Counted from the stretch's first letter, positions 9,846 to 17,585 are shown. The stretch: DNA of 64,000 nt from JBEBVQ01 sp037190845 (GCA_037190845.1 JBBCJI010000001.1:186001-250000), one strand, 5' to 3'. Made by a program: numbers and translations. Notes: generated from the sequence alone by a model not told the origin.

Positions 9846-9883
9846 CCTGTACAGGGTTTCATTGTACCGGGGAATGTTTTTTT
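9846..9883 (+). terminator. Possible terminator after the exporter gene
   Basis: Imperfect stem 9846-9852 / 9864-9870 (CCTGTAC against GTACCGG, one mismatch) followed by a run of seven T at 9877-9883. It would separate the exporter transcript from the precursor gene, which has its own promoter. The stem is weak. Confidence 0.4.
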
Positions 9884-9914
9884 GTTCCGTTCTTTTTTCT
9901 GGAAGAAGCCCGGA

Positions 9915-9922
9915 TAACTTTG
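9915..9922 (+). promoter_or_regulatory. -7 box of the precursor-peptide promoter
   Basis: TAACTTTG is a perfect match to TAnnTTTG. Upstream at about 9893-9896 there is only TTTT instead of TTTG, so the -33 element is weak. The predicted mRNA leader to the ATG at 9996 is about 65-70 nt. Confidence 0.55.
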
Positions 9923-9995
9923 TTTTTGTGATTCCGGAGTTCACTACGTTATCTCCTGCGACGTAAGATCAAGTGCGGGAATAAAATCTACTGAT

Positions 9996-10232
9996 ATGAC
10001 ACAGAGGTTTGAGTTGCAGCAATGGGGTGTACAGGAAATGTCCCCGGTAGAAATGCAGGAAACAGAAGGTGGCTTATTGCCATTCCTGATCATTGGAGCA
10101 GCTGTCTTGTTGGGTGGTTGTGGTAACACGGTCATCTACAATTCCGGCGGTAGCAATACAAACAATGCGTCGTCATCTGCCAGCGCGGATTCATCCGCCA
10201 ATGGCAGTGGGAATGGAAACCGGTTCCCCTGA
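9996..10232 (+). CDS. Double-glycine leader precursor peptide (bacteriocin-like)
   Basis: A 78-residue precursor. Residues 1-26 form a classical leader: FELQQWGVQEMSPVEMQETEGG, with the alternating hydrophobic positions (Leu7, Val12, Met15, Met20) and the Gly25-Gly26 cleavage site recognised by C39 peptidases. The predicted product is 52 residues: a very hydrophobic stretch LLPFLIIGAAVLLGG, a single Cys at 42, then a low-complexity tail rich in Ser, Asn, Ala and Gly ending NGNRFP. It has no net charge to speak of, which is unlike most cationic bacteriocins. LLGGC around Cys42 also resembles a lipobox. Its own promoter lies before it and a strong hairpin after it, so it is probably expressed at higher levels than its exporter. 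Its activity and target are unknown; it could be an antimicrobial or a signal peptide. Confidence 0.85.
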   Translation: MTQRFELQQWGVQEMSPVEMQETEGGLLPFLIIGAAVLLGGCGNTVIYNSGGSNTNNASSSASADSSANGSGNGNRFP

Positions 10233-10241
10233 CGATTGTAT

Positions 10242-10273
10242 GAGGGACAGGGCTGCATTCCCTGTCCCTTCTA
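10242..10273 (+). terminator. Strong hairpin after the precursor gene
   Basis: Perfect 9-bp stem GGGACAGGG (10244-10252) / CCCTGTCCC (10260-10268), extended by an A-T pair, 7-nt loop, followed by a pyrimidine/T-rich stretch. It ends or attenuates the precursor transcript ahead of the CPBP-like gene. Confidence 0.8.
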
Positions 10274-10306
10274 TTTTCCTCTCATACGTTATTATAATAT
10301 GTGCTT

Positions 10307-10990
10307 ATGAAAAATTCGCCGGAGAAAATAAGGACGGCGCTATATCTGCTGCTGCTGTATTTTTTTCTGTATCAGTATTTATGGTTTGAAGATTTACTGG
10401 GCAAGCATTACTATGTGGTGATTCATATTGTTTTTGTCGTATCATATTTATGGATTACCGGTTATGGGCGTACCATTATTTCATACTACAGCTTCAAGAG
10501 GATCAACAGAAGAGCAACTGCCATATGTTCCTTTTTTCTGCTGCTGATTATCATATATCGTCTGTCGCAGTTTTACCTGTTCCATACCGGTATACGTCCG
10601 GAAATGATAGCAATAGTGCATGAAAACGGGCCGGTATCGGTGATTACACCACTGGAAGATCTGTTTTTTATAGGTATCGTCTTTTGTACGTTTCGTGCAG
10701 CCGTAAGGCTGCACGAAAAACCTGAAAAACAGATGGCGTCTTTGTTTGTTGCCCCGTTCATAATCACTTTTTACTGGTTCTTAATACCACACCAGTACAG
10801 CAATAACTTTTTAAACCCGGCGTTTGGTTTTGCTGAACGGATACGGGATTTTCCGGTTGATATTCTCTTTGGATTCCTGTGCACGACGTTGGTTTTCGTA
10901 AAAACCCGCTCACTGATACTGGCAGGAGTGTGTCATGTAGTATTTAATGTGATTGTCTGGTGGTATGTAACGGAAAACTATCCGGTGTAA
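10307..10990 (+). CDS. CPBP-family-like intramembrane protein (degenerate protease motifs)
   Basis: A 227-residue multi-pass membrane protein (about six to seven helices; GTG at 10301 is an alternative start two codons earlier). It has the layout of the CPBP (CAAX protease and bacteriocin-processing) family: TPLEDLFFIGIVF in place of the usual EExxFRG motif, HQYSN as the first His segment, and FLCTTLVFVKTRSL followed by CHVVFNV as the last motif with conserved His and Asn. The first Glu of the EE pair is kept but the second is Asp and the Arg is missing, so catalytic activity is uncertain. CPBP proteins near bacteriocin genes often serve as immunity proteins or in processing; it lies 74 bp after the precursor and is separated by a hairpin. 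Confidence 0.7.
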   Translation: MKNSPEKIRTALYLLLLYFFLYQYLWFEDLLGKHYYVVIHIVFVVSYLWITGYGRTIISYYSFKRINRRATAICSFFLLLIIIYRLSQFYLFHTGIRPEMIAIVHENGPVSVITPLEDLFFIGIVFCTFRAAVRLHEKPEKQMASLFVAPFIITFYWFLIPHQYSNNFLNPAFGFAERIRDFPVDILFGFLCTTLVFVKTRSLILAGVCHVVFNVIVWWYVTENYPV

Positions 10991-11018
10991 GGGAGCCGGA
11001 ATGATACGTTTTCCATAC

Positions 11019-11026
11019 TATCTTTG
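11019..11026 (+). promoter_or_regulatory. -7 box directly before the DUF985 cupin start
   Basis: TATCTTTG, a perfect TAnnTTTG, ends 6 nt before the ATG at 11033. Transcription would start at or next to the start codon, so the mRNA would be leaderless or nearly so. The box also argues against the in-frame TTG at 11024. Confidence 0.65.
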
Positions 11027-11032
11027 TCCGCT

Positions 11033-11545
11033 ATGGATCATACACATCTGCAAGCTCCGGAAGACCTGATCAGCTATTACCAGCTTCTGCCACATCCGGA
11101 AGGTGGTTATTATAAAGAGACCTATCGCTCCGGGGCAGTTATTGATACAGGCAGTAGTGAATTTCCCGGCGGGCGGCATTATGGTACGGCTATATATTTC
11201 CTGTTGCAGCAGCAGGATTTTTCTGCCTTTCACCGGATCAAAAGCGATGAAATATGGCATTTTTATGAAGGCGGGCCGCTTTTAATTCACATGATTGACC
11301 CGGCAGGTAACCTGACGACAATCCGTCTGGGCAGGCATGCAGCCGAAGGCGAAACATTTCAGGCTATGGTGCCAGCAGGAAGCTGGTTTGCTTCTGAGCC
11401 GGTATCCGGAGCCGGTTTTGCTTTTGTAGGTTGCACGGTTGCACCCGGTTTTGATTTTTCGGATTTCGAGCTGGCGGAAAAGGAAAAGCTGTGTGCTCTT
11501 TACCCGCAGCACCGTGATATTATTACAAGGCTTACACGACAGTAA
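11033..11545 (+). CDS. Cupin_5 (DUF985) domain protein
   Basis: A 170-residue single-domain cupin. Typical DUF985 features are LLPHPEGGYYKETYRS near the N-terminus, HYGTAIYFLL, FSAFHRIKSDEIWHFYEGGPL (cupin motif with the His and Glu residues), GETFQAMVPAGSWFASE and FVGCTVAPGFDFSDFEL. The family folds as a beta-barrel resembling yeast YML079w. Its substrate is not known; sugar-nucleotide-like or small ligands have been suggested for relatives. The start is set by the promoter box at 11019-11026. It stands alone after the peptide locus, and nothing ties it functionally to it. Confidence 0.85.
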   Translation: MDHTHLQAPEDLISYYQLLPHPEGGYYKETYRSGAVIDTGSSEFPGGRHYGTAIYFLLQQQDFSAFHRIKSDEIWHFYEGGPLLIHMIDPAGNLTTIRLGRHAAEGETFQAMVPAGSWFASEPVSGAGFAFVGCTVAPGFDFSDFELAEKEKLCALYPQHRDIITRLTRQ

Positions 11546-11610
11546 GCAGGCTGTAAACAAGCCCGGGCTTTCCCGGATGTTAACGCATATCAGGGAGCAT
11601 AGAGATCTTT

Positions 11611-11707
11611 GTCATGGCGGGCTTGACCTGCCATCGCCTGAAGTTGACATGATACACAAACAAGCTCGTGGTAATTCGAGACGATCCCGGCTCAAGGCCG
11701 GGATGAC
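11611..11707. repeat. GTCAT...ATGAC palindromic repeat, copy 1
   Basis: A 97-bp imperfect palindrome. Both arms fit GTCATnnCGGnCTTGAnCnGnnATC when read inward. It resembles the elements at 23270-23347, 35731-35829 and 51101-51195. It lies between the cupin gene and the BtrH-like gene, at the 3' ends of both. Confidence 0.7.
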
Positions 11708-11721
11708 AACAAAGACACAGA

Positions 11722-12726
11722 TCACCAGCGGATCTCTTTCAGCTTCGTGAAGAATTTCTTTTCCTGTTCACCGATTTCTTTCAGCAGTGCACCGAGATCC
11801 TGGTACGAGACAATATCCGTTTGCCGGTCTTTGACCACCCGTGCAGCATGGTAAGCGAAGTTGCGCCACTGATCACCGGTTTCGGTAAGCATGACAGCAT
11901 ATTCTTTAAGATCATTTCTGTGCATCAGCTCTCCGGCTTCCTGGAGAAAAGCTGCATAGAGATAACGAAACCCTCCGCCCCCGGTTCCTATTTCTTCCTG
12001 CATGCGGATAATATTACCCAGGTAAAGAGCCGCTTTGCGTGGAGGATATTTTTTCGGGTACTTACATAGTTTGTCTGCCAGCAGGAAGATCGCTTTATTG
12101 CCAAACCAGGAAATGGGGGGCGACAGCATAAAAAAACAGGTTTGCTTTATACCCTGTTTGATAGCCTTTGTATAGTCAACCTCCCGCGGCGCGTCAATTA
12201 CGTAGTACATGAATCCTTTAGGTTCGGGAAGGCCTTTGGCAAACCGCGCTTTTGCCAGATCTTCCGGCAGGATCGTTGCCGTTTGTTCCAGAACAGGATC
12301 ACTGACGAGATACCGGCCGTTTTCTTTTCCGTATATGACCAGATTATGAGCATTAAAGTGAAACCGGAATGCTTCAGGGAGGTAAGGCAGGTAGAAGACA
12401 CTGGTTTGCATACCTACGGGAATACCGTTCTCCAACGCCCTGTCTAATGCCTCCATTGCCTTTTCTGGTGAGCGGAATTTTTCCGTGTGCATGGTAATAT
12501 GCAATCGTTGTGCAACTCGTTTGAATATAGCTCCGGGCCATGTGCGGAAGGTGGTCGCCGGGGTACCGTTGACTTTTAAAAAAGGTATATGGGCAAAAAA
12601 TATGCCCGAGCCGATCCCGAATGCCATCGGTTCGCTGACGGGTATGCTATAGTGGCGCAGCAGGTTTGTAGTGACACCGCTTTCACAATGCGCATGTTGA
12701 AAATGTATAAAATTTGTTGTACTCAT
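11722..12726 (-). CDS. BtrH N-terminal domain-like protein
   Basis: A 334-residue protein resembling BtrH-type acyltransferases (BtrH_N plus DUF4872-like C-terminal half). The start MSTTNFIHFQHAHCESGVTTNLLRHY carries the family's His and Cys motif (Cys14), the presumed nucleophile, and LVSDPVL lies in the second half of the domain. Characterised BtrH moves an acyl group from a carrier protein onto an aminoglycoside. In Bacteroidetes, homologues turn up beside lipid or flexirubin/aryl-polyene gene sets, but no such genes are seen here and the substrate is unknown. It follows the gene at 12760-13173 by 33 bp on the same strand, so the two are probably co-transcribed. Confidence 0.75.
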   Translation of the reverse strand: MSTTNFIHFQHAHCESGVTTNLLRHYSIPVSEPMAFGIGSGIFFAHIPFLKVNGTPATTFRTWPGAIFKRVAQRLHITMHTEKFRSPEKAMEALDRALENGIPVGMQTSVFYLPYLPEAFRFHFNAHNLVIYGKENGRYLVSDPVLEQTATILPEDLAKARFAKGLPEPKGFMYYVIDAPREVDYTKAIKQGIKQTCFFMLSPPISWFGNKAIFLLADKLCKYPKKYPPRKAALYLGNIIRMQEEIGTGGGGFRYLYAAFLQEAGELMHRNDLKEYAVMLTETGDQWRNFAYHAARVVKDRQTDIVSYQDLGALLKEIGEQEKKFFTKLKEIRW

Positions 12727-12759
12727 CAGATTCCGGACAAACGTATAAATACAGTATTT

Positions 12760-13173
12760 TTATTCCTGTCTGCTGTCAAAAGATTTTAATGCCTCAACGG
12801 TGGTATTCAGAACGGAAGCGTAGCGTTGCAGCATGTCATCACTCAATCTTTTAAATCCACCGGGTTTGAGATGACGGCGTACCTGCCATTGCCATTTCCC
12901 CGTATAGCTGGCCAATAACGCAACATCCATCAGATTTTTATGCATGAAATAAGCCAATGGGCTGAGTTTGCCTGCAAATATCTTTTCCCGTATTTCGGAC
13001 AGGTTAGCATCCACTTCTTCCCATGCCTGCTTCATAGCTATATGCTCCGGCATCCATCCTGCTGATGTAACCCCAGTATATTTGCCATCCTTATCTACTG
13101 CATACATCAACTTATGTATGGTTTCCCGTCCTTTATACTGCATCGGGTCCTGGGGTACTTCGCTAATGTCCAT
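12760..13173 (-). CDS. Conserved hypothetical protein paired with the BtrH-like gene
   Basis: A 137-residue protein that I cannot assign to a named family. It is soluble and predicted cytosolic. The N-terminal half has GRETIHKLMYAVDKDGKYTGV and a Trp-rich middle. The C-terminal half (LASYTGKWQWQVRRHLKPG, KRLSDDMLQRYASVLNTTVEAL) resembles a helix-turn-helix of the type found in XRE regulators, so it could bind DNA or a protein partner. It lies 33 bp upstream of the BtrH-like gene on the same strand, and behind the terminator at 13221-13246, so it begins a two-gene unit. Confidence 0.65.
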   Translation of the reverse strand: MDISEVPQDPMQYKGRETIHKLMYAVDKDGKYTGVTSAGWMPEHIAMKQAWEEVDANLSEIREKIFAGKLSPLAYFMHKNLMDVALLASYTGKWQWQVRRHLKPGGFKRLSDDMLQRYASVLNTTVEALKSFDSRQE

Positions 13174-13220
13174 GATAGCAGCTTCGTTTTAATAATACAG
13201 AAACAGTTGGGTATGATTGA

Positions 13221-13246
13221 AAAAAGCCCCGGAAACAGGGCTTTTT
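13221..13246 (-). terminator. Rho-independent terminator of the Nif3-like/zinc-ribbon operon
   Basis: Stem AAAAAGCCC (13221-13229) / GGGCTTTTT (13238-13246) with an 8-nt loop and a T tract when read on the minus strand. It lies 63 bp past the stop of the zinc-ribbon gene. Confidence 0.85.
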
Positions 13247-13309
13247 ATTAGTTAATGATCTCTCGTGATGGATATTAGCTAATCGGCTGATTATCACATT
13301 GGCTAATTA

Positions 13310-14068
13310 CTATCCTTTAATCTTCACCTGATCGTTCAGGTCTGTGTCAACTACAATACGGCCGCAATGTTCGCATACGATTATTTTTTTATGCTGCCGT
13401 ATCTCACTCTGGCGCTGTGGTGGAATGATATTGAAGCAACCACCGCATGAATCACGGAGCACAGGCACTACAGCAAGTCCGTTACGATAGTTCTCGCGGA
13501 TGCGTTCGTAAGCGTTCAGCAGGCGTGTGTCTACTTTTGCCTTTGCTTTTTCTGATTGTGCCTGCAGTTGTTTTTCTTCCTTCTCCGTTTCCGCAATGAT
13601 CTTTTCAAGCTCTGCTTTTTTTACAGTCAGCGCTTCTTCAAGCACCTGTATTTTTTCCTCGGTACGTGTCCTTTGTGCGGCGCGTTCCTTCTGCTCAAAA
13701 CCGGCATCTTTGATATGCTTCTCGTTCAGCTTGACTTCCAGTTCCTGCAGTTCGATTTCCTTATTGATCGCTTCGAACTCACGACTGTTCTTTACATTGT
13801 CCTGCTGCTTTTCGTATTTTTTGATCAGGGCCTGTGCTTCTTTTTTTCCTTCGGTCTTCGCTTCAACAAAATTGTTAATGCTGTCTATCTCGGCATCAAT
13901 GTTCTGAATCCGGGTACGAAGTCCTTCAAGCTCATCTTCCAGGTCTTTTACTTCCATGGGCAATTCGCCTTTCAGCGTCTTGATCTCATCAATTTTTGAG
14001 TCAATTTTTTGTACGGTGAGCACAGCGGTCAGCTTTTCTTCAACTGAAAAGTCTTTAACAGTAGACAT
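13310..14068 (-). CDS. C4-type zinc-ribbon coiled-coil protein
   Basis: A 252-residue protein of the DUF164/CdsZ family. Residues ~25-185 form a long coiled coil (EVKDLEDELEGLRTRIQN, KKYEKQQDNVKNSREFEAI). The C-terminal zinc ribbon has two Cys pairs, CGGC and CEHC, spaced 28 residues apart. Proteins of this family bind nucleic acid or act in ribosome/chromosome-related processes; the exact role is uncertain. It starts one base after the stop of the Nif3-like gene, an operon arrangement common in Bacteroidetes. Confidence 0.9.
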   Translation of the reverse strand: MSTVKDFSVEEKLTAVLTVQKIDSKIDEIKTLKGELPMEVKDLEDELEGLRTRIQNIDAEIDSINNFVEAKTEGKKEAQALIKKYEKQQDNVKNSREFEAINKEIELQELEVKLNEKHIKDAGFEQKERAAQRTRTEEKIQVLEEALTVKKAELEKIIAETEKEEKQLQAQSEKAKAKVDTRLLNAYERIRENYRNGLAVVPVLRDSCGGCFNIIPPQRQSEIRQHKKIIVCEHCGRIVVDTDLNDQVKIKG

Positions 14069-14069
14069 A

Positions 14070-15170
14070 TTAATGATAATAATTTATCGGATTTGTGGAT
14101 ATTGTTGATAAAAGAGGAGCAAAATTAAGAAATTTTTTCTTAAGTATCTCTTCAAAAATACGGACAGTAAATTGTTCGCTTTCGTAGTGCCCGATATCGG
14201 CAATCATAATTTTTCCGTCGGCATCAAAAAACTGGTGATATTTAAAGTCTCCGGTAATAAATACATCTGCGCTGGTATTGATGGCTTCTTTGAGCAGAAA
14301 GCTCCCTGAACCGCCGCAGACAGCGATTTTCCGTACCGGCTTGGCAGGTAATGCTGTGTGGCGGATACAGGCGCATTGCATTCGTTCTTTCAGATAACGG
14401 AGAAAGGCATCCGGAGCCATCGGTTCTGCCAGGTAGCCTGTCATACCGGCTCCGGTATCCTGGTTGGTATTTTGCAGGGCAATCAATTCATAAGCAACCT
14501 CTTCATATGGGTGGTTGCTTTTCAGTGCATTAAGTACTGCGTTCCGGGCCGGAGCGGGGATTAGTACTTCTATTTTCACTTCTTTTACTGATTCACGTCC
14601 GCCGTTTGCTGTGCCGATAACCGGGTATGTGTCGGCTCCCGGGCGGAATGTACCCGTGCCGGGCGTATTGAAGCTGCATTCGCTGTAATCGCCGATATGA
14701 CCGGCGCCGGCGGCAAAGAGCGCATCTCTTACTTTATCCGCATTCTGTTCCGGAACATAAGTATACAGTTTCAGGAGATTGCCGCTTTGGGGCGCCAGAA
14801 TAGCTGTATTGACCAGTCCCAGTTGTGTCGCTATAATATGATTGACTCCATTCCGCACGTTATCCATATTGGTATGAGCAGCATATATATGAATATCATG
14901 CTTTATGACCATTTTAATGATGCGTTCTGTGTAATGCCGCTCTGTTAGTCGTTTTATGCCATTGAAAATCAGCGGATGATGAGCAATGATCATGTTGCAT
15001 TTTTTTTCAATGGCCTCTGTCACAACCGCTTCCGTTACATCAAGGGTCAGAAGTACGCCATGCACTTCATCTTCCGGTGAGCCTACCTGTAAACCGCTGT
15101 TATCGTAGTTTTCCTGGTACGCCAGGGGGGCAAAAGCCTCCAGGGCCTGCATGATTTCCGATACCTTCAT
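14070..15170 (-). CDS. Nif3-like dinuclear metal center protein
   Basis: A 366-residue NIF3/YqfO-family protein. Metal-binding motifs are seen in order: IIAHHPLIFNG, IYAAHTNMDN, and near the end GDFKYHQFFDA and DIGHYESE. A central insertion (~120-240, with GADTYPVIGT and LNALKSNHPYEEVAYELI) is the PII-like domain found in longer members. The family forms toroidal hexamers; activity is uncertain despite the name GTP cyclohydrolase I type 2. The start at 15170 (MKVSEIMQALEAF) fits the family. The in-frame ATG at 15242 would add 24 unrelated residues and would run into the divergent folD promoter. Confidence 0.88.
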   Translation of the reverse strand: MKVSEIMQALEAFAPLAYQENYDNSGLQVGSPEDEVHGVLLTLDVTEAVVTEAIEKKCNMIIAHHPLIFNGIKRLTERHYTERIIKMVIKHDIHIYAAHTNMDNVRNGVNHIIATQLGLVNTAILAPQSGNLLKLYTYVPEQNADKVRDALFAAGAGHIGDYSECSFNTPGTGTFRPGADTYPVIGTANGGRESVKEVKIEVLIPAPARNAVLNALKSNHPYEEVAYELIALQNTNQDTGAGMTGYLAEPMAPDAFLRYLKERMQCACIRHTALPAKPVRKIAVCGGSGSFLLKEAINTSADVFITGDFKYHQFFDADGKIMIADIGHYESEQFTVRIFEEILKKKFLNFAPLLSTISTNPINYYH

Positions 15171-15271
15171 GATTTCTGTTTTCGTAACGGTGAAATTATA
15201 CCATTCCTGTCCATTCTGTGTGTATTTATTCTTCATTATCAACTTTCAACTTTCAGTTTTCAATTCCCTAT

Positions 15272-15279
15272 TATCTTTG
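15272..15279 (+). promoter_or_regulatory. -7 box directly before folD
   Basis: TATCTTTG matches TAnnTTTG perfectly and ends 4 nt before the ATG at 15284, so the folD message is probably leaderless. The upstream sequence is a run of CAACTTTC/CAGTTTTC-like repeats without a clear TTG. Confidence 0.7.
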
Positions 15280-15283
15280 CACG

Positions 15284-16162
15284 ATGCAAATCCTTGACGG
15301 AGCAGCCGTATCGGCACATATTAGACAGCAATTGGCACAGGAAGTGACTGTTTTGAAGCAGCACGGTAAAAAAATACCGCATCTTGCCGTGATCATAGTA
15401 GGTAATAATCCGGCGAGTGAGGCATATGTCGGGGCCAAAGTACGTGCGTGCGAAGAATTAGGATTTGAATCAACACTGCTGAAGTTCCCTGATGATATTA
15501 CGGAGGCGTTTTTACTGGAGCAGGTACATCGGCTCAATGATGACTCCGCAGTGGATGGCATTCTGGTGCAATTGCCTTTACCTCCGCAGATATTACCTGA
15601 TGTTGTCATTAATAATATAGATCCGACAAAGGATGTAGACGGATTTCATCCGGTCAACCAGGGCAAAATGCTGCTGGGGCAGCCTTCTTTCCTGCCGGCA
15701 ACACCATACGGTATTCTGCTGATGCTGGAGCATTACCAGATCGATGTGACGGGCAAGCACTGTGTGGTGATTGGGCGTAGCAACATTGTGGGCACGCCTA
15801 TGACGGTTTTGCTCAGCCGCAATGCTAATCCGGGGAATGCCACGGTAACGATCTGCCACAGCAAAACCCGCAACCTGAAGGAGATCTGTCAGTCGGCAGA
15901 TGTGATCGTTGCGGCGATAGGACGTCCTAAATTTGTCACTGCCGATATGGTTAAGGATGGTGTTGTGGTGATTGATGTCGGGATCAACCGCATTGAAGAC
16001 TCCACCCGAAAAAGTGGCTCAAGGCTGGTTGGTGATGTGGATTTTGATGGGGTAGCGCCTAAGTGTAGTTTTATCACACCTGTTCCCAAAGGCGTTGGTC
16101 CTATGACCATTGCCGGCCTGATGAAAAATACTTTACTTGCTGCACAGCAGCGAAGTCTATAA
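15284..16162 (+). CDS. folD: Bifunctional methylenetetrahydrofolate dehydrogenase/cyclohydrolase
   Basis: A 292-residue FolD. It interconverts 5,10-methylene-THF, methenyl-THF and 10-formyl-THF in the cytosol using NADP. Family motifs are all present: PHLAVIIVGNNPASEAYVGAK with the catalytic Lys, DGILVQLPLPPQI, PTKDVDGFHPVN, GKHCVVIGRSNIVGTPM (nucleotide site), and the C-terminal PVPKGVGPMTIAGLM. Length is normal. The ATG at 15284 is chosen over the upstream in-frame start at 15218 because the promoter box lies between them and because MQILDGAAVSA matches FolD N-termini. It is followed by queE (6 bp) and uppP (1 bp) in one likely operon. Confidence 0.97.
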   Translation: MQILDGAAVSAHIRQQLAQEVTVLKQHGKKIPHLAVIIVGNNPASEAYVGAKVRACEELGFESTLLKFPDDITEAFLLEQVHRLNDDSAVDGILVQLPLPPQILPDVVINNIDPTKDVDGFHPVNQGKMLLGQPSFLPATPYGILLMLEHYQIDVTGKHCVVIGRSNIVGTPMTVLLSRNANPGNATVTICHSKTRNLKEICQSADVIVAAIGRPKFVTADMVKDGVVVIDVGINRIEDSTRKSGSRLVGDVDFDGVAPKCSFITPVPKGVGPMTIAGLMKNTLLAAQQRSL

Positions 16163-16168
16163 TACAGT

Positions 16169-16789
16169 TTGGTTACCCATAAAGCACATACTAAATCATA
16201 CCCCGTCATGGAGCATTTTTACACGCTTCAGGGAGAGGGAGCGTTCACTGGCCAGGCGGCGTATTTTATCCGCCTTGGCGGTTGTGATGTAGGTTGTGTG
16301 TGGTGTGATGTGAAGGAGAGTTGGGATATGGATGCGCACCCCCAGATGACTACCGCAGATATTGTGTCGGCAGCATCTCTGCATCCCGGGCGGATTGCAG
16401 TGATTACCGGTGGAGAACCTGCGATGCATGATCTGACTGCGCTTACGGATGCTTTGCATGAAGCGGGCTTCCGTACGCATATCGAAACATCCGGCTCTGC
16501 GTCTTTAAGTGGGTCGCTTGATTGGACTACATTATCACCGAAGAAATTTAAATCGCCTTTGCCGAAATGTATGGTACAGGCAGACGAGCTTAAGATCATC
16601 GTCTATAATAAGTCGGACTTCGACTGGGCAGAGCAGCATGCAGCACAGGTGAGCGGACATTGTTTGTTATACCTGCAGCCGGAATGGGGCAGAGCTGAAC
16701 AGATGACACCGCTCATCATCGACTATATACAACAGCATCCGCAATGGCGGCTTTCCTTGCAAACACATAAATACCTTAACATACCGTAG
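16169..16789 (+). CDS. queE: 7-carboxy-7-deazaguanine synthase (radical SAM)
   Basis: A 206-residue QueE. It converts 6-carboxytetrahydropterin to 7-carboxy-7-deazaguanine in the queuosine/preQ0 pathway, using SAM and a [4Fe-4S] cluster. Residues seen: LQGEGAFTGQAAYFIRLGGC, the radical-SAM cysteines at 39, 43 and 46 (CDVGCVWC, a CX3CX2C pattern), VITGGEPAM and HIETSGS. The start is set at TTG 16169 because the conserved SYPVMEHFYT segment, normally translated in this family, lies before the only ATG (16208). An ATG start would cut into it. No other queuosine genes are nearby. Confidence 0.9.
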   Translation: MVTHKAHTKSYPVMEHFYTLQGEGAFTGQAAYFIRLGGCDVGCVWCDVKESWDMDAHPQMTTADIVSAASLHPGRIAVITGGEPAMHDLTALTDALHEAGFRTHIETSGSASLSGSLDWTTLSPKKFKSPLPKCMVQADELKIIVYNKSDFDWAEQHAAQVSGHCLLYLQPEWGRAEQMTPLIIDYIQQHPQWRLSLQTHKYLNIP

Positions 16790-16790
16790 C

Positions 16791-17585
16791 ATGACCTGGA
16801 TCCAAGCTATTATCCTTGCCATTGTGGAAGGACTTACCGAGTTTCTGCCCGTTTCGTCCACCGGCCATATGATCATTACCAGTTCTCTGATGGGGATTCA
16901 GTCGGATGACTTTGTGAAACTATTTACTGTAGCGATTCAGTTTGGTACGATCCTTTCCGTTGTTGTTTTGTATTTCAGACGTTTTTTCAAATCGATGGAT
17001 TTTTATTTCCGCTTGCTGGTTGCTTTTATTCCTGCAGCCATTTTCGGTTTTTTATTCAGCGATAAAATAGACGAATTGCTCGAAAGTCCGGAAGTCGTTG
17101 CAATCAGCCTGGTAGCCGGCGGCATCGTGTTGTTGTTTGTTGACCGGATATTCAAAAACGGCACGGAAGAGGACGCCAACCGGGTGCCTTATAAGAGTGC
17201 ATTCATGATCGGTCTTTTTCAGTGCCTGGCTATGATCCCCGGTGTATCCCGCTCTGCGGCGACTATTATAGGCGGTATGCAGCAGCGTCTTACCCGTAAG
17301 GCTGCGGCAGAGTTCTCCTTTTTTCTGGCGGTGCCTACCATGTTTGCCGCTACAGCTAAAAAGATGCTCGACTTCTATCAGGATGGTCACGCCATAACCG
17401 GGCAGGAAGCCGGACTACTGGTTGTTGGTAATCTGGTTGGTTTTGTGGTGGCCATCATTGCCATTAAAACATTCATTTCTTTTGTGACCAAATATGGTTT
17501 CCGCGCTTTTGGGATTTACCGGATCATCGTGGGCAGCATTATCCTGCTCCTTCTTTGGAGCGGATATAGTTTGCAGATTGTGTAA
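16791..17585 (+). CDS. uppP: Undecaprenyl-diphosphatase
   Basis: A 264-residue polytopic inner-membrane enzyme of the BacA/UppP family. It recycles undecaprenyl diphosphate to the monophosphate carrier for peptidoglycan and other glycans and confers bacitracin tolerance. The two signature loops are present: EGLTEFLPVSSTGH (13-26) and PGVSRSAATIIGG (~149-161). About eight membrane helices are predicted. The ATG is separated from the queE stop by one base, so it is the last gene of the folD-queE-uppP operon. The downstream region to the convergent fbp gene holds several inverted repeats. Confidence 0.96.
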   Translation: MTWIQAIILAIVEGLTEFLPVSSTGHMIITSSLMGIQSDDFVKLFTVAIQFGTILSVVVLYFRRFFKSMDFYFRLLVAFIPAAIFGFLFSDKIDELLESPEVVAISLVAGGIVLLFVDRIFKNGTEEDANRVPYKSAFMIGLFQCLAMIPGVSRSAATIIGGMQQRLTRKAAAEFSFFLAVPTMFAATAKKMLDFYQDGHAITGQEAGLLVVGNLVGFVVAIIAIKTFISFVTKYGFRAFGIYRIIVGSIILLLLWSGYSLQIV

